From the NCBI RefSeq assembly GCF_001426375.1, contig NZ_LMEO01000045.1, forward strand, positions 426,928 to 490,927: a stretch of DNA of 64,000 nt, in the 5' to 3' direction. A program made the position numbers and the translations under genes. Shown here in pieces: positions 1 through 8,602 of the stretch (positions within the stretch are counted from its first letter, which is position 1; every line of letters begins with the position of its first letter). Below the pieces are notes generated by a model that was given only the letters and a program-made list of their open reading frames with translations, searched no databases and was not told where the DNA came from. This DNA comes from Paenibacillus sp. Root444D2 (GTDB lineage: Bacteria > Bacillota > Bacilli > Paenibacillales > NBRC-103111).

Positions 1-422
1 AGAAATATCGTCGGATAAACCTTAAGGAGCTAATTTCACTATTAAAGCACTATTTTCCCACAAAGCGCCATAATATCTTGGGTAGGTGACTGTTTTTGAA
101 TGCGCTATAAATCCTTATGTAGCAAGGGTTTTGAATTACGAAATTGACTCCAAACTGCAACTTCAAGTTGCAAAATAGCCTTTGGGCGTATGAATTGTTG
201 TAGATAATACAACACTGCTAATCATAATAGCCCAGTTCCCCTCATGAAAGCTGAATGACCTAAAAACACCTGGAAAATATAGTAACTTACCAAATCATTA
301 TGCGGGCATCCACAGTTTCATTCAGCACTAGCAAAATCCATAGCTTTCCATGCCAAATAGGGGTAAGCTTCACCTTCACCTCCCCCTAACTCCTAAAAAC
401 ATATAAATGATGATAAAAAAAA
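1..422. other. Intergenic, no gene seen
   Basis: No open reading frame with a credible ribosome binding site is visible on either strand. The stretch is AT-rich and holds one clear palindrome (156-172, listed separately). It lies downstream of the minus-strand ArsR-type gene. What lies to its left is outside the window. Confidence 0.6.
156..172. promoter_or_regulatory. 17-bp perfect palindrome, possible operator
   Basis: TGCAACTT-C-AAGTTGCA is a perfect inverted repeat with a one-base centre. A TTGACT hexamer lies 7 bases upstream on the plus strand (144-149), so the palindrome would fall in a promoter spacer, as MerR-family operators do. No good -10 element and no downstream gene are visible, so the role is unproven. 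Confidence 0.3.
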
Positions 423-749
423 TTACTGATTTTTTATATTTTCTAACATTGAAATAGCATTCACGAGATGATTGTCAAAAATTTGCTTGGCAACAATAAG
501 CAGGTCTTTAATTAGTGGATCTGTCAGAGAGTATATCACTGAGGTTCCGTCTTTACTTCCACGGACAACGTTTTTATTTCTTAATACAGATAACTGTTGT
601 GAAACGGCAGAACCTTCACTGCCTAATATCGTTTGAATCTCATTAACGTTTTTATCGCCTTCGGCTAATACTTCAAGAATTCTTATACGCAATGGGTGTG
701 CTAACGCCTTGAAAAAGTCGGCTTTAAAATGCTGTATTTCTTGAAACAT
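423..749 (-). CDS. ArsR-family winged-helix transcriptional regulator
   Basis: A 108-residue protein with the ArsR/SmtB layout: FKALAHPLRIRILEVLAEG as helices 1-2, then VNEIQ...SAVSQQLSVLRNKNVVRG as the recognition helix-turn-helix, then a wing with KDGTSVIYSL. The metal-binding ELCVCDL-type motif of arsenic and cadmium sensors is missing, and the protein has no cysteine, so it probably senses something other than a soft metal, or responds through protein contacts. The start is taken at the ATG at 749, since AGGGGAG lies 6 bases upstream; a GTG at 752 is too close to that site. It is divergent from the FNR-controlled small gene at 938, and its 5' region abuts that gene's large palindrome. Family call firm; target unknown. 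Confidence 0.85.
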   Translation of the reverse strand: MFQEIQHFKADFFKALAHPLRIRILEVLAEGDKNVNEIQTILGSEGSAVSQQLSVLRNKNVVRGSKDGTSVIYSLTDPLIKDLLIVAKQIFDNHLVNAISMLENIKNQ

Positions 750-850
750 CACGTTCTCCCCTAAATGTTCGGAAATTTGAATATATCTATCATATCATAA
801 ATCAAATAGCATTATTCGATTTGGGTTTATAACTTATATCCGGTATGAAT

Positions 851-892
851 CTATGTGAGTGTATGTGAAATATATCACATACACTCACATAG
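851..892. promoter_or_regulatory. Nested FNR-type operator, 42-bp near-perfect palindrome
   Basis: Two 18-base arms, CTATGTGAGTGTATGTGA and its exact complement, flank the spacer AATATA. The inner part (864-879) is TGTGA-N6-TCACA, the Bacillus FNR consensus. The outer part repeats TGTGA (854-858) and TCACA (885-889), so the site is a nested double box. Its centre (871.5) lies 32 bases before the centre of the TATAAT at 901-906, which puts it near -41.5 from the expected start of transcription, the class II activator position. Confidence 0.85.
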
Positions 893-900
893 GCATATTG

Positions 901-906
901 TATAAT
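901..906 (+). promoter_or_regulatory. -10 element of FNR-dependent promoter
   Basis: TATAAT is a perfect -10 hexamer. No -35 hexamer is present, because the FNR palindrome occupies that region, as expected for an activator-dependent promoter. Transcription should start near 912-913, about 25 bases before the ATG at 938. Confidence 0.7.
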
Positions 907-937
907 AAAATCATAAAACAGAGAAGGAGTGGTTACT

Positions 938-1141
938 ATGACAACCCTGCATAATGAGAATTTAGAAGTATTACGTGATGATTTCTGCTGCGAGTATGGA
1001 CAGTTATTTGCTGAAAGAGTTGGTGGGTTACGTAATCAGGATGAGCAAGTTACACAACAGCAATTCGAACCGCCCACTGAAGAAATGAATACGATGAAGT
1101 ATCTGCATCAAGCCGGCCTTCAGGAGGAGTACCTTTTATGA
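938..1141 (+). CDS. Small FNR-controlled protein of unknown function (67 aa)
   Basis: The ATG at 938 follows GAGAAGGAG by 8 bases; the in-frame GTG at 929 lies within that ribosome binding site and is rejected. The product is acidic and soluble, with no membrane segment, a CC pair in DDFCCEYGQLFAERVGG, a glutamine-rich middle (VTQQQFEPP) and the end LQEEYLL. I recognise no family. Gene status is supported by the strong class II FNR promoter, the ribosome binding site, and a strong terminator straight after the stop. The position, facing the end of the pfl operon, suggests a role in the switch to anaerobic fermentation. The transcript could also act as an RNA. The stop overlaps a possible 10-codon frame at 1138 by ATGA. 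Confidence 0.65.
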   Translation: MTTLHNENLEVLRDDFCCEYGQLFAERVGGLRNQDEQVTQQQFEPPTEEMNTMKYLHQAGLQEEYLL

Positions 1142-1170
1142 CTTACCCTGCAAAAAAATATAACCAGTAG
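1138..1170 (+). CDS. Possible translationally coupled 10-residue peptide
   Basis: The ATG at 1138 overlaps the TGA of the upstream small gene (ATGA) and has AGGAGGAG 8 bases before it. It reads MTYPAKKYNQ and stops at 1168-1170, inside the first arm of the terminator hairpin. ATGA overlap with a strong ribosome binding site is typical of translational coupling, but the GGAGGAG also simply encodes part of the end of the upstream protein, so chance cannot be ruled out. Confidence 0.3.
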   Translation: MTYPAKKYNQ

Positions 1171-1206
1171 TGCTGGAATCCCTTCCGGCGCTACTGGTTT
1201 TTATTT
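1162..1206. terminator. Rho-independent terminator
   Basis: AACCAGTAG (1162-1170) pairs with CTACTGGTT (1191-1199), and the stem continues inward to about 17 pairs with two G-T wobbles around the loop TCCC. A T-rich tail follows on the plus strand. It ends the small-gene transcript; pflA ends at 1207 on the other strand, so it may act in both directions. Confidence 0.9.
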
Positions 1207-1938
1207 TTAATATAATTCTGTATCCATCCCCATTTCAATGAGATCCTTCGCTCTGGCAGCTTCCTGATCTGTTGGTGTAGGACATTGTTCTAGAGGGTAC
1301 TCCTTCCCCATTTGCTGCCACTTATAGACGCCCATTCGGTGATAGGGCAGCAGCTCCAATTTACTAACATTGGGCAATGTACCTATGAAGTTGCCGAGTT
1401 CGAGTAAATCCTTGTAGTCATCCGTCCATCCAGGTACAAGCACATGACGAATCCAGACAGGCTTATCGATCTTATTCAGATGTTCGGCAAAGCGAATGAT
1501 ACGATCATTAGGCTGTGCCGTAAGTGAGATGTGCTTATCAGGATTGATCTGCTTCAGATCGAGCAGTACTAAATCCGTTACATCCAAAAGCTCCTGTGCA
1601 TGACTCGGCTCACAAAATCCGTTCGTATCCAGCACGGTATGCAGCCCCCAGCGCTTTTTGCATTCGACGAATAAACGGGCTAAGAAAGGAGCCTGCAAGG
1701 TTGGCTCCCCGCCCGTTACCGTAATTCCCCCACCTGAACGGCGATAGTATTCGAGGTAAGGCTCAATCTCATTTAGAATCTCCTCTACATCCATCTGCTT
1801 GCCTGTATTCATTTCCCATGAATCCGGATTATGGCAGTACTTACACTGCAGCGCACAGCCCTGCATGAAAAGAACAAAGCGGATGCCTGGTCCATCAACG
1901 GTGCCAAAGGAGTCGAAGGAATGTATGCGTCCTTTCAT
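1207..1938 (-). CDS. pflA: Pyruvate formate-lyase-activating enzyme (radical SAM)
   Basis: This 243-residue cytoplasmic enzyme uses an iron-sulfur cluster and S-adenosylmethionine to place the glycyl radical on pyruvate formate-lyase. The cluster motif is C28-x3-C32-x2-C35 in GCALQCKYCHNPDSW, and the SAM-binding GGEP follows in VTGGEPTLQ. The N-terminal FDSFGTVDGPGIRFVLFMQGC is characteristic of PflA. Length is normal. It is the last gene of adhE-pflB-pflA, 21 bases after pflB, with GAGGGGAG before the ATG. Co-transcription with its substrate enzyme and the FNR sites upstream of adhE fit anaerobic induction. Confidence 0.96.
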   Translation of the reverse strand: MKGRIHSFDSFGTVDGPGIRFVLFMQGCALQCKYCHNPDSWEMNTGKQMDVEEILNEIEPYLEYYRRSGGGITVTGGEPTLQAPFLARLFVECKKRWGLHTVLDTNGFCEPSHAQELLDVTDLVLLDLKQINPDKHISLTAQPNDRIIRFAEHLNKIDKPVWIRHVLVPGWTDDYKDLLELGNFIGTLPNVSKLELLPYHRMGVYKWQQMGKEYPLEQCPTPTDQEAARAKDLIEMGMDTELY

Positions 1939-1959
1939 CGGTCTGCTCCCCTCTCTATA

Positions 1960-4218
1960 TTACATCGTGCCGTGAAAAGTACGATGTATCACATCAAGCT
2001 GTTGTTCCTTGGTCAGCTTGATGAAGTTCACTGCATAGCCGGAAACACGAATTGTCAATTGTGGATATTGCTCCGGATGCTCCATTGCATCCAGCAGCTT
2101 TGCACGGTCAAAAACATTAATATTCAGATGATGACCGTAATTGGCCATGTAGCCATCGAGCATGGAAACAAGATTCGAGATGCGTGACTCCTCTTCCCTG
2201 CCAAGTGCCTTCGGTACGATCGAGAACGTGTTGGATATGCCATCGAGGCAATGCTCATAGGGAAGCTTAGCAACAGATGCCAATGAGGCCAATGCACCTT
2301 TCCGATCACGTCCATGCATGGGATTCGCTCCTGGTGCGAAGGGCTCTCCGGCTTTACGCCCATCCGGAGTACTTCCTGTCTTTTTCCCATACACGACATT
2401 AGATGTAATGGTCAAAACGGACATCGTTGGCAATGCTCCGCGATACGTCTTATGCTTCCTGATTTTATTCATAAACGTTTCGGTCAATTGAACGGCAATG
2501 GCATCTACGCGCTCATCATTATTGCCATACTGCGGGTACTCGCCTTCAATTTCAAAGTCGACTGCAATGCCATTTTCATTGCGGATCGGGCGTACCTTTG
2601 CATACTTAATCGCACTGAGCGAATCAGCAACAACAGATAATCCGGCGATACCTGTTGCCATGGTGCGTACAATTTCACGGTCGTGCAGAGCCATTTCTAT
2701 CCGCTCATAGCAGTATTTGTCGTGCATATAGTGAATAACGTTAAGGGTGTTCACATACAGCTTCGCGAGCCACTCCATGATGGAATCGAATTTCTCCACT
2801 ACTTCTTCATAGTTCAAAATATCAGAAGTCAAGGCAGCTAACCGGGGTCCTACTTGTATCCCAAGCTTCTCATCCACACCGCCATTAATGGCATAAAGCA
2901 GAGCCTTGGCCAGATTGGCGCGCGCGCCGAAGAATTGCATCTGCTTGCCGATGCGCATCGCGGAGACACAGCATGCAATACCGTAATCATCCCCATAATA
3001 AGGCCGCATCAGGTCATCATTCTCATACTGTATCGAACTGGTCTCAGCCGATACCTTGGCACAGTAAGCTTTGAAGCCATCAGGCAGCCTGGTCGACCAC
3101 AGCACGGTCAGGTTCGGCTCAGGAGCAGGCCCTAGATTGTATAAGGTATGCAGAAAGCGGAAGGAATTTTTCGTCACTCGCGCTCTGCCGTCAAGTCCCA
3201 TACCGCCTATTGATTCTGTTACCCAAGTAGGGTCTCCACTGAAAAGCTCATTATAGTCGGGGGTACGTAAAAATTTGACGATGCGAAGCTTCATAACAAA
3301 ATGGTCAACAAGCTCCTGCGCCTCTACTTCCGTCAATGTTCCATCCGATAGATCTCTTTCGAAATAGATATCAAGAAAGCTCGATACGCGTCCAAGGCTC
3401 ATCGCCGCTCCGTTCTGCTCCTTGATGGCTGCCAAATAAGCAAAGTATAACCATTGAACCGCTTCAGTAGCATTTACTGCCGGCTTCGCAATATCGTATC
3501 CGTAATTTTTGGCCATCTGTTTTAATTCACCTAAACTGCGAATTTGCTCGGAAAGCTCTTCACGCAGCCGGATGACATCTTCTGTGATCGAGTCCACTTC
3601 CAGCTGCAGAAGATCTTTCTTTTTCTCCGCGATCAGACGGTCTACACCATATAGAGCGACACGTCGGTAATCGCCAATAATGCGACCGCGTCCGTAGGCA
3701 TCCGGCAGACCCGTAATGATTGCTGCCTTACGTGCTGTTTTCATCTCAGAGGTGTACGCATCGAACACACCTTGGTTATGCGTTTTGCGAATATCTGTAA
3801 ACACTTGTATAATTTCTTCCGGCAGCTTAAAGCCATATGCTTCACAAGAATCGATAACCATGCGTATACCGCCGAAAGGTTGTACAGAACGCTTCAGTGG
3901 AGCATCGGTTTGCAAACCGACAATTTTCTCCTTGCTCTGTGCGATATAGCCAGGTGCATGCGATGTAATTGTGGACACTGTCTGGACATCGATATCCAAT
4001 ACACCACCATTTTCTCTCTCCTTGCGCGTTAGCATACTGATTAGGAGCCACAGCTCATCTGTTGCTTCTGTAGGACCTGCCAAGAAGGAATGATCTCCTT
4101 CGTAAACCGTTATATTTTTATCGATAAAATCTTTCACATCAATGGCCGTTTCCCATTTCCCTTTAACAAACCCATCCCAACAACGACCTGTTTTTAATTC
4201 ATCTTCTCGTATTGCCAT
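1960..4218 (-). CDS. pflB: Formate acetyltransferase (pyruvate formate-lyase)
   Basis: A 752-residue glycyl-radical enzyme that converts pyruvate and CoA to acetyl-CoA and formate under anoxia. The adjacent catalytic cysteines are C416-C417 (GIACCVSAM), and the radical glycine is G727 in RVSGYAVNF near the C-terminus. The start is taken at the ATG at 4218, with GAAGGAGG upstream, giving [11 protein letters not shown]; a longer frame to 4266 would run into adhE and lacks a ribosome binding site. It lies 25 bases after adhE and before pflA, the usual fermentation set: acetyl-CoA made here can be reduced to ethanol by AdhE. All key residues are intact. Confidence 0.97.
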   Translation of the reverse strand: MAIREDELKTGRCWDGFVKGKWETAIDVKDFIDKNITVYEGDHSFLAGPTEATDELWLLISMLTRKERENGGVLDIDVQTVSTITSHAPGYIAQSKEKIVGLQTDAPLKRSVQPFGGIRMVIDSCEAYGFKLPEEIIQVFTDIRKTHNQGVFDAYTSEMKTARKAAIITGLPDAYGRGRIIGDYRRVALYGVDRLIAEKKKDLLQLEVDSITEDVIRLREELSEQIRSLGELKQMAKNYGYDIAKPAVNATEAVQWLYFAYLAAIKEQNGAAMSLGRVSSFLDIYFERDLSDGTLTEVEAQELVDHFVMKLRIVKFLRTPDYNELFSGDPTWVTESIGGMGLDGRARVTKNSFRFLHTLYNLGPAPEPNLTVLWSTRLPDGFKAYCAKVSAETSSIQYENDDLMRPYYGDDYGIACCVSAMRIGKQMQFFGARANLAKALLYAINGGVDEKLGIQVGPRLAALTSDILNYEEVVEKFDSIMEWLAKLYVNTLNVIHYMHDKYCYERIEMALHDREIVRTMATGIAGLSVVADSLSAIKYAKVRPIRNENGIAVDFEIEGEYPQYGNNDERVDAIAVQLTETFMNKIRKHKTYRGALPTMSVLTITSNVVYGKKTGSTPDGRKAGEPFAPGANPMHGRDRKGALASLASVAKLPYEHCLDGISNTFSIVPKALGREEESRISNLVSMLDGYMANYGHHLNINVFDRAKLLDAMEHPEQYPQLTIRVSGYAVNFIKLTKEQQLDVIHRTFHGTM

Positions 4219-4243
4219 GATGGTTCCTCCTTCAATTGCCCGA

Positions 4244-6850
4244 TTAAAACTTTCCGTAAAAAGCATTGCGATAAACGTCAGCGAGCTCAGTCACAAGCGG
4301 CATCCGAGGATTCGCTGTTGTACATTGATCTTCAAACGCCCGATCCGCCAAGTAATCTACACGCGTCTCGAATTGTTCCGCATTGAACCCCAAATCCTGG
4401 AATTTCTCAGGAATACCCAGGATTTTATTCAGCTTACGGATAGCCTCGATAAGACTGTTTACTCCTTCTTCCGTTGTCTTTGCTGGTAGCCCTAGCATAC
4501 GCGCAATTTCCGCATAGCGTTGATCGGCTATGAAGTGATCGTATTTCGGGAACGAAGTGAATTTCGTCGGTTTTTGGGCATTATAGCGAATCACATGCGG
4601 CATCAAAATCGCGTTAGTGCGTCCATGTGCGGTGTGGTATTCTCCGCCCCATTTATGCGCCAAGCTGTGATTAATGCCTAGGAAGGCATTTGCAAAGGCC
4701 ATACCTGCGATTGTTGAAGCATTATGCATTTTCTCACGTGCAATAGGATCTGCTGTGGCAAACGATTTCTCTAGATTTTGGAATACCAACTGGATGGCTT
4801 TCATCGCTAAACCATCAGAATAATCATTCGCCATTACGGACACATACGCTTCAATGGCATGAGTTAGGACGTCCATTCCCGTATCGGCTACGGCAGTCTT
4901 CGGCAAGCTGTACACATAATCAGGATCAATGATGGCAACGTCAGGTGTAAGCTCATAATCAGCCAGTGGATACTTGGTATTGCCCTTCTCCTTATCTGTA
5001 ATCACGGCAAAAGACGTCACTTCCGAGCCAGTCCCAGATGTCGTAGGAATCGCGACGAATTTCGCTTTGCGCCCTAGACGCGGATATTTGTAAACCCGTT
5101 TACGGATATCCATGAATTTTTGCTTTAGGCCATCAAAGCTAGTATTTGGGTATTCGTAGAACAACCACATGGCTTTAGCCGCATCCATCGGTGACCCGCC
5201 GCCTAACGCAATAATGCAATCCGGCTGGAAGCTTGCCATCTGTGCACGGCCGCGTTCCACCGTTTCAACAGATGGATCAGGCTCCACATCCGAGAACACT
5301 TCGATATAGACAGGCAGCTGTCGTTTGCGGAGATAATATTCCACACGTTCTACGTAACCAAGCTTTACCATCATCGGATCCGTAACAATCATGACCCGTG
5401 TAATGTCAGGCATTTTTTCTAAATACTGTGTAGCTCCTTTTTCAAAATAAACCTTTGGCGGTATTTTGAACCACTGCATATTAACGGTGCGGTAAGCAAC
5501 GCGCTTCACATTGATCAGATTCACGGCGCTCACGTTAGAGGTTGTGGAGTTATGACCGTATGAACCGCAGCCTAGTGTCAAGGAAGGCAAGTTTGTATTA
5601 TAAATGTCTCCGATAGCACCGTGAGTGGAAGGTGAATTGACAATGATACGTCCTGTTTGAAGCTTATTAGAGAACGCCTGGATGACCTCTGCATTCTGGG
5701 AATGAATGACGGAGGAATGTCCCATACCGCCAAATTTGACCACTTCCACAGCCCGATCAATGCCTTGCTCAGCATTCTTCACTTTGTAACAAGCGAGTAC
5801 AGGGCTAAGTTTTTCAGCTGATAGTGGAAATGCCTCACCAACGCCGGCTAATTCCGCGACTAGTATTTTCGTAGCCGCAGGCACCTTAATTCCAGCCATC
5901 TCAGCGATTTTCGGAGCAGGTTGACCTACAATTACCGCATTAACCGCACACTTCTCAGCGTTAATCACTAATTTGGAAACAGCCTCCGTTTCTTCTTTAT
6001 TTAAGAAGTAACAGCCCTGTTCAGTCATCAACTTTCTTGTATCCGCGTAAACCGATTCTTCAATAATAACTGCTTGTTCAGAGGCGCAAATCATCCCATT
6101 GTCAAACGTCTTCGATAAGATCAAGTCGTTCACAGCTTGCTGCAAATTCGCCGTTTTCTCAATGAAACAAGGCACATTGCCCGGTCCAACACCCAAGGCT
6201 GGCTTTCCAGTACTGTAAGCTGCCTTCACCATCGAAGAGCCTCCCGTTGCAAGTACGAGTGCTACGTCCGGATGATTCATCAACAACTGGGTAGCTTCCA
6301 CAGAGGGATGCTTTACCCATTGAATGCAATGCTCTGGTGCGCCCGCTTTAACAGCTGCCTCCAGTAATGTCGCTGCAGCCGCGCTGCTGGATTGCTGTGC
6401 AGATGGATGGAAGGCGAATATGATTGGGTTGCGGGTTTTTGCCGCGATTAATGACTTGAACATCGTCGTCGAAGTCGGATTGGTGACAGGCGTCACACCA
6501 GCGATAATGCCCACGGGCTCAGCCACCATTCGGTAGTTCTCATACGAGTTTTCCTCAATCACACCAACCGTCTTGTTATTTTTAATGCTGTGGTAGATAT
6601 ATTCCGTAGCAAATAAATTCTTGGTGATTTTATCTTCGTACACACCCCGACCGGTTTCTTCCACAGCAAGCTTAGCGAGAACCATGTGCCTATCGATGCC
6701 GGCTAATGCCATTTGCTGTATAATTTGGTCAACCTGCATTTGATCCAACTTCAGAAATTGCTGTTGAGCTACCTTCGCTCTGGCTACCAACTCGTTAACT
6801 TCGTCTTGAGCAGAAATCTGTTCAATCATCTTCGCTTCTTTTGTTGTCAT
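4244..6850 (-). CDS. adhE: Bifunctional acetaldehyde-CoA/alcohol dehydrogenase
   Basis: An 868-residue fusion that reduces acetyl-CoA to acetaldehyde and then ethanol, regenerating NAD+. Residues about 1-440 are the aldehyde dehydrogenase, with catalytic C255 in [11 protein letters not shown]. Residues about 450-868 are an iron-dependent alcohol dehydrogenase, with [13 protein letters not shown] for nucleotide binding and the metal histidines in [18 protein letters not shown]. Both halves look complete. AAAGGAG precedes the ATG by 10 bases. It is first in the adhE-pflB-pflA operon and its upstream region has an FNR box (6991-7006) plus a weaker one. AdhE normally forms spirosomes in the cytoplasm. 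Confidence 0.97.
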   Translation of the reverse strand: MTTKEAKMIEQISAQDEVNELVARAKVAQQQFLKLDQMQVDQIIQQMALAGIDRHMVLAKLAVEETGRGVYEDKITKNLFATEYIYHSIKNNKTVGVIEENSYENYRMVAEPVGIIAGVTPVTNPTSTTMFKSLIAAKTRNPIIFAFHPSAQQSSSAAAATLLEAAVKAGAPEHCIQWVKHPSVEATQLLMNHPDVALVLATGGSSMVKAAYSTGKPALGVGPGNVPCFIEKTANLQQAVNDLILSKTFDNGMICASEQAVIIEESVYADTRKLMTEQGCYFLNKEETEAVSKLVINAEKCAVNAVIVGQPAPKIAEMAGIKVPAATKILVAELAGVGEAFPLSAEKLSPVLACYKVKNAEQGIDRAVEVVKFGGMGHSSVIHSQNAEVIQAFSNKLQTGRIIVNSPSTHGAIGDIYNTNLPSLTLGCGSYGHNSTTSNVSAVNLINVKRVAYRTVNMQWFKIPPKVYFEKGATQYLEKMPDITRVMIVTDPMMVKLGYVERVEYYLRKRQLPVYIEVFSDVEPDPSVETVERGRAQMASFQPDCIIALGGGSPMDAAKAMWLFYEYPNTSFDGLKQKFMDIRKRVYKYPRLGRKAKFVAIPTTSGTGSEVTSFAVITDKEKGNTKYPLADYELTPDVAIIDPDYVYSLPKTAVADTGMDVLTHAIEAYVSVMANDYSDGLAMKAIQLVFQNLEKSFATADPIAREKMHNASTIAGMAFANAFLGINHSLAHKWGGEYHTAHGRTNAILMPHVIRYNAQKPTKFTSFPKYDHFIADQRYAEIARMLGLPAKTTEEGVNSLIEAIRKLNKILGIPEKFQDLGFNAEQFETRVDYLADRAFEDQCTTANPRMPLVTELADVYRNAFYGKF

Positions 6851-6937
6851 GGTTCATTCACTCCTTTATTTTCAATCCATGTGAAGCCGTTATCTTGTTG
6901 TTCTACCTTTAGAGTAAACTTAATTAAGACCCCTAAC

Positions 6938-6953
6938 TATGACAAAAATCACA
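6938..6953. promoter_or_regulatory. Degenerate FNR-like half-matching box
   Basis: TATGA-CAAAAA-TCACA differs from TGTGA-N6-TCACA by one base. Its centre is 53 bp from the better box at 6991-7006, about five helical turns, so two FNR dimers could sit on the same DNA face upstream of adhE. Confidence 0.4.
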
Positions 6954-6990
6954 AGATGAGGGGTTAGAATGATTAATTCCTTGAACAATT

Positions 6991-7006
6991 TGTGAATATT
7001 TTCACA
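6991..7006. promoter_or_regulatory. FNR box upstream of adhE-pflB-pflA
   Basis: TGTGA-ATATTT-TCACA matches the Bacillus FNR consensus in both half sites. It lies 141-156 bases before the adhE ATG, on the opposite flank of the pfl block from the small-gene FNR palindrome. No strong -10 stands at the expected class II distance (CATTCT at 6966-6971 is the nearest). Confidence 0.75.
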
Positions 7007-7093
7007 TGCTAATTTGCAAGTAAGGCGACAGTTTGTTACAGCGTGCGTCCCCATTCGTTTTTCATAAAAAAACAGAGTTTCTTTTTCATGCAT

Positions 7094-7120
7094 AAAAAAG
7101 AAGGATCACTCCTCCTTTTT
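7094..7120. terminator. Terminator-like hairpin between divergent genes
   Basis: AAAAAGAAGGA pairs imperfectly with TCCTCCTTTTT around a short loop, and T-runs exist on both strands. It sits between the FNR region of adhE and the promoter of the oxidoreductase, where it could insulate the two. No gene clearly needs it. Confidence 0.35.
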
Positions 7121-7173
7121 ACCGCTTCACCTAATAAATAATGTATTCCAATGAACTTAGTCTGAATTTATGG

Positions 7174-7179
7174 TATTCT
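7174..7179 (+). promoter_or_regulatory. Extended -10 promoter of the oxidoreductase gene
   Basis: TGG-TATTCT is a TGn-extended -10 element. The -35 region is weak. It lies about 65 bases before the ATG at 7243 and is the best promoter candidate in this gap. Confidence 0.35.
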
Positions 7180-7242
7180 AAGCTTATCACCGCTGGAGCC
7201 AAGGTTCCTTCGATGAAATGATGTTTTAAAGGAGATCAACGT

Positions 7243-8373
7243 ATGACAAATCAGAATAGCCCTGCTAGCTCCGTTTCGGCACATTCCTTATTCGAGCCTT
7301 TCCGTGCGGAACATTTGGCATTGGCCAACCGAATCGTTATGGCCCCCATGACACGTGGATTCTCGCCTGGGGGGGTTCCGGGACAAAACGTTGCGGATTA
7401 TTATCGCCGTCGGGCCGAGCACGGTGTCGGACTCATTGTGACAGAAGGAACGCTCATCAACCATCCGGTTGCTGGCGCAAGCACGAACTGGCCGAATTTC
7501 CACGGCGAAGCTGCCTTGCAAGGTTGGGCAAGAGTAGCAGCCGGCGTACACGAGGCAGGAGGTAAAATCATTCCGCAGCTATGGCATGTAGGGATGGCAC
7601 GCAATGTTGGAAGCGAACCGAATCCTGAGGTGCTTCCCGTAGGTCCGTCCGGACTCGATTTGACGGGAGAGAAGGTATCTGAACCGCTAACCATAGAAGA
7701 AATTGGCGAGCTTGTCGCTGCATACGCGCAAGCTGCTGCCGACGCTAAACGAATCGGATTTGACGGTATCGAGCTGCATGGCGCACACGGTTACTTAATT
7801 GACCAATTCTTCTGGGAAAAAACAAATCAGCGTACTGACCACTATGGTGGAAGCTTGGTTGCCCGCACCCGATTCGCTGTTGAAGTCATCGAGGCTTGCC
7901 GACGTGCAGTCGGCCCCGAATTTCCTATCGTGTTCAGATTCTCCCAATGGAAGAGTTCTGATTATGAAGCCAAGTTAGCGAACACACCGGAGGAACTTGC
8001 GCAATTCTTGGCTCCATTGGTTAATGCCGGTGTCGATCTGTTCCATTGCTCTTCCCGACGATTCTGGGAACCTGAATTTGAAGGCTCCTCTCTGAACCTT
8101 GCCGGCTGGACTAAGAAGCTAACAGGCAAACCGACCATCACCGTCGGCTCCGTCGGATTGGATGTTGAATTCACAAAGCTATTCCATGAAGGCGCAGGAG
8201 CGAATGCTGTGCATCTTGGGAATCTGTTGGAGCGATTGGAACAAGGCGAATTTGACTTGGTCGCTGTCGGCCGCGCTTTGCTGCATGATCCCGAATGGGC
8301 CAACAAGATTCGCGATGGCCGCATGAATGAACTTCTGCCCTTCACTCCTGAATCAACCAGAACACTCTATTAA
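7243..8373 (+). CDS. NADH:flavin oxidoreductase, Old Yellow Enzyme family
   Basis: A 376-residue FMN-dependent TIM-barrel enzyme. The N-terminal LFEPFRAEHLALANRIVMAPMTRG and the middle FDGIELHGAHGYLIDQFFWEKTNQRTDHYGGSLVARTRF are diagnostic; the latter holds the substrate-binding HGAHGYL and the conserved NxRxDxYGG pattern. Enzymes of this family reduce activated C=C bonds of enones, nitroaromatics or nitrate esters with NAD(P)H; the physiological substrate cannot be read from the sequence. The C-terminal VAVGRALLHDPEW is the phosphate-binding end of the barrel. AAAGGAG precedes the ATG and a terminator follows, so it is probably a single-gene unit. Confidence 0.92.
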   Translation: MTNQNSPASSVSAHSLFEPFRAEHLALANRIVMAPMTRGFSPGGVPGQNVADYYRRRAEHGVGLIVTEGTLINHPVAGASTNWPNFHGEAALQGWARVAAGVHEAGGKIIPQLWHVGMARNVGSEPNPEVLPVGPSGLDLTGEKVSEPLTIEEIGELVAAYAQAAADAKRIGFDGIELHGAHGYLIDQFFWEKTNQRTDHYGGSLVARTRFAVEVIEACRRAVGPEFPIVFRFSQWKSSDYEAKLANTPEELAQFLAPLVNAGVDLFHCSSRRFWEPEFEGSSLNLAGWTKKLTGKPTITVGSVGLDVEFTKLFHEGAGANAVHLGNLLERLEQGEFDLVAVGRALLHDPEWANKIRDGRMNELLPFTPESTRTLY

Positions 8374-8388
8374 TTACGGGTGTCCTAG

Positions 8389-8419
8389 AATGACTCCTAT
8401 TCATGGGAGTCATTTTTTT
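8389..8419 (+). terminator. Rho-independent terminator
   Basis: AATGACTCC pairs with GGAGTCATT around an 8-base loop, followed by seven T. It ends the oxidoreductase transcript. The 183 bases from here to the next gene hold no convincing gene. Confidence 0.9.
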
Positions 8420-8602
8420 ATGTCCAGCCATGTGGTTAAAAATAAACTCAGCCCTAACATATATAGATTGCGTTTCCAGTTTCCAGATTATTGTCAACTC
8501 CCATCAGCGCTAGGCGCGTCGTTCGATTAAGCGCCTCAGAGGAAGGAGTTTATCATTTTTTGTCGAATTTTATAGGTACTATTAACTACTTCAGGAGAAC
8601 AT

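Noticed and set aside
4219-4266. Extended N-terminus of pyruvate formate-lyase
   Set aside because: It overlaps the end of adhE and would ignore the strong GAAGGAGG before ATG 4218.
8419-8530. A 36-codon frame starting straight after the oxidoreductase terminator
   Set aside because: No ribosome binding site: the ATG follows the terminator T-run.
8512-8537. AGGCGC/GCGCCT hairpin before the GGDEF-EAL gene, considered as a cyclic-di-GMP riboswitch part
   Set aside because: Only one short stem is present, without the conserved riboswitch core; no support.
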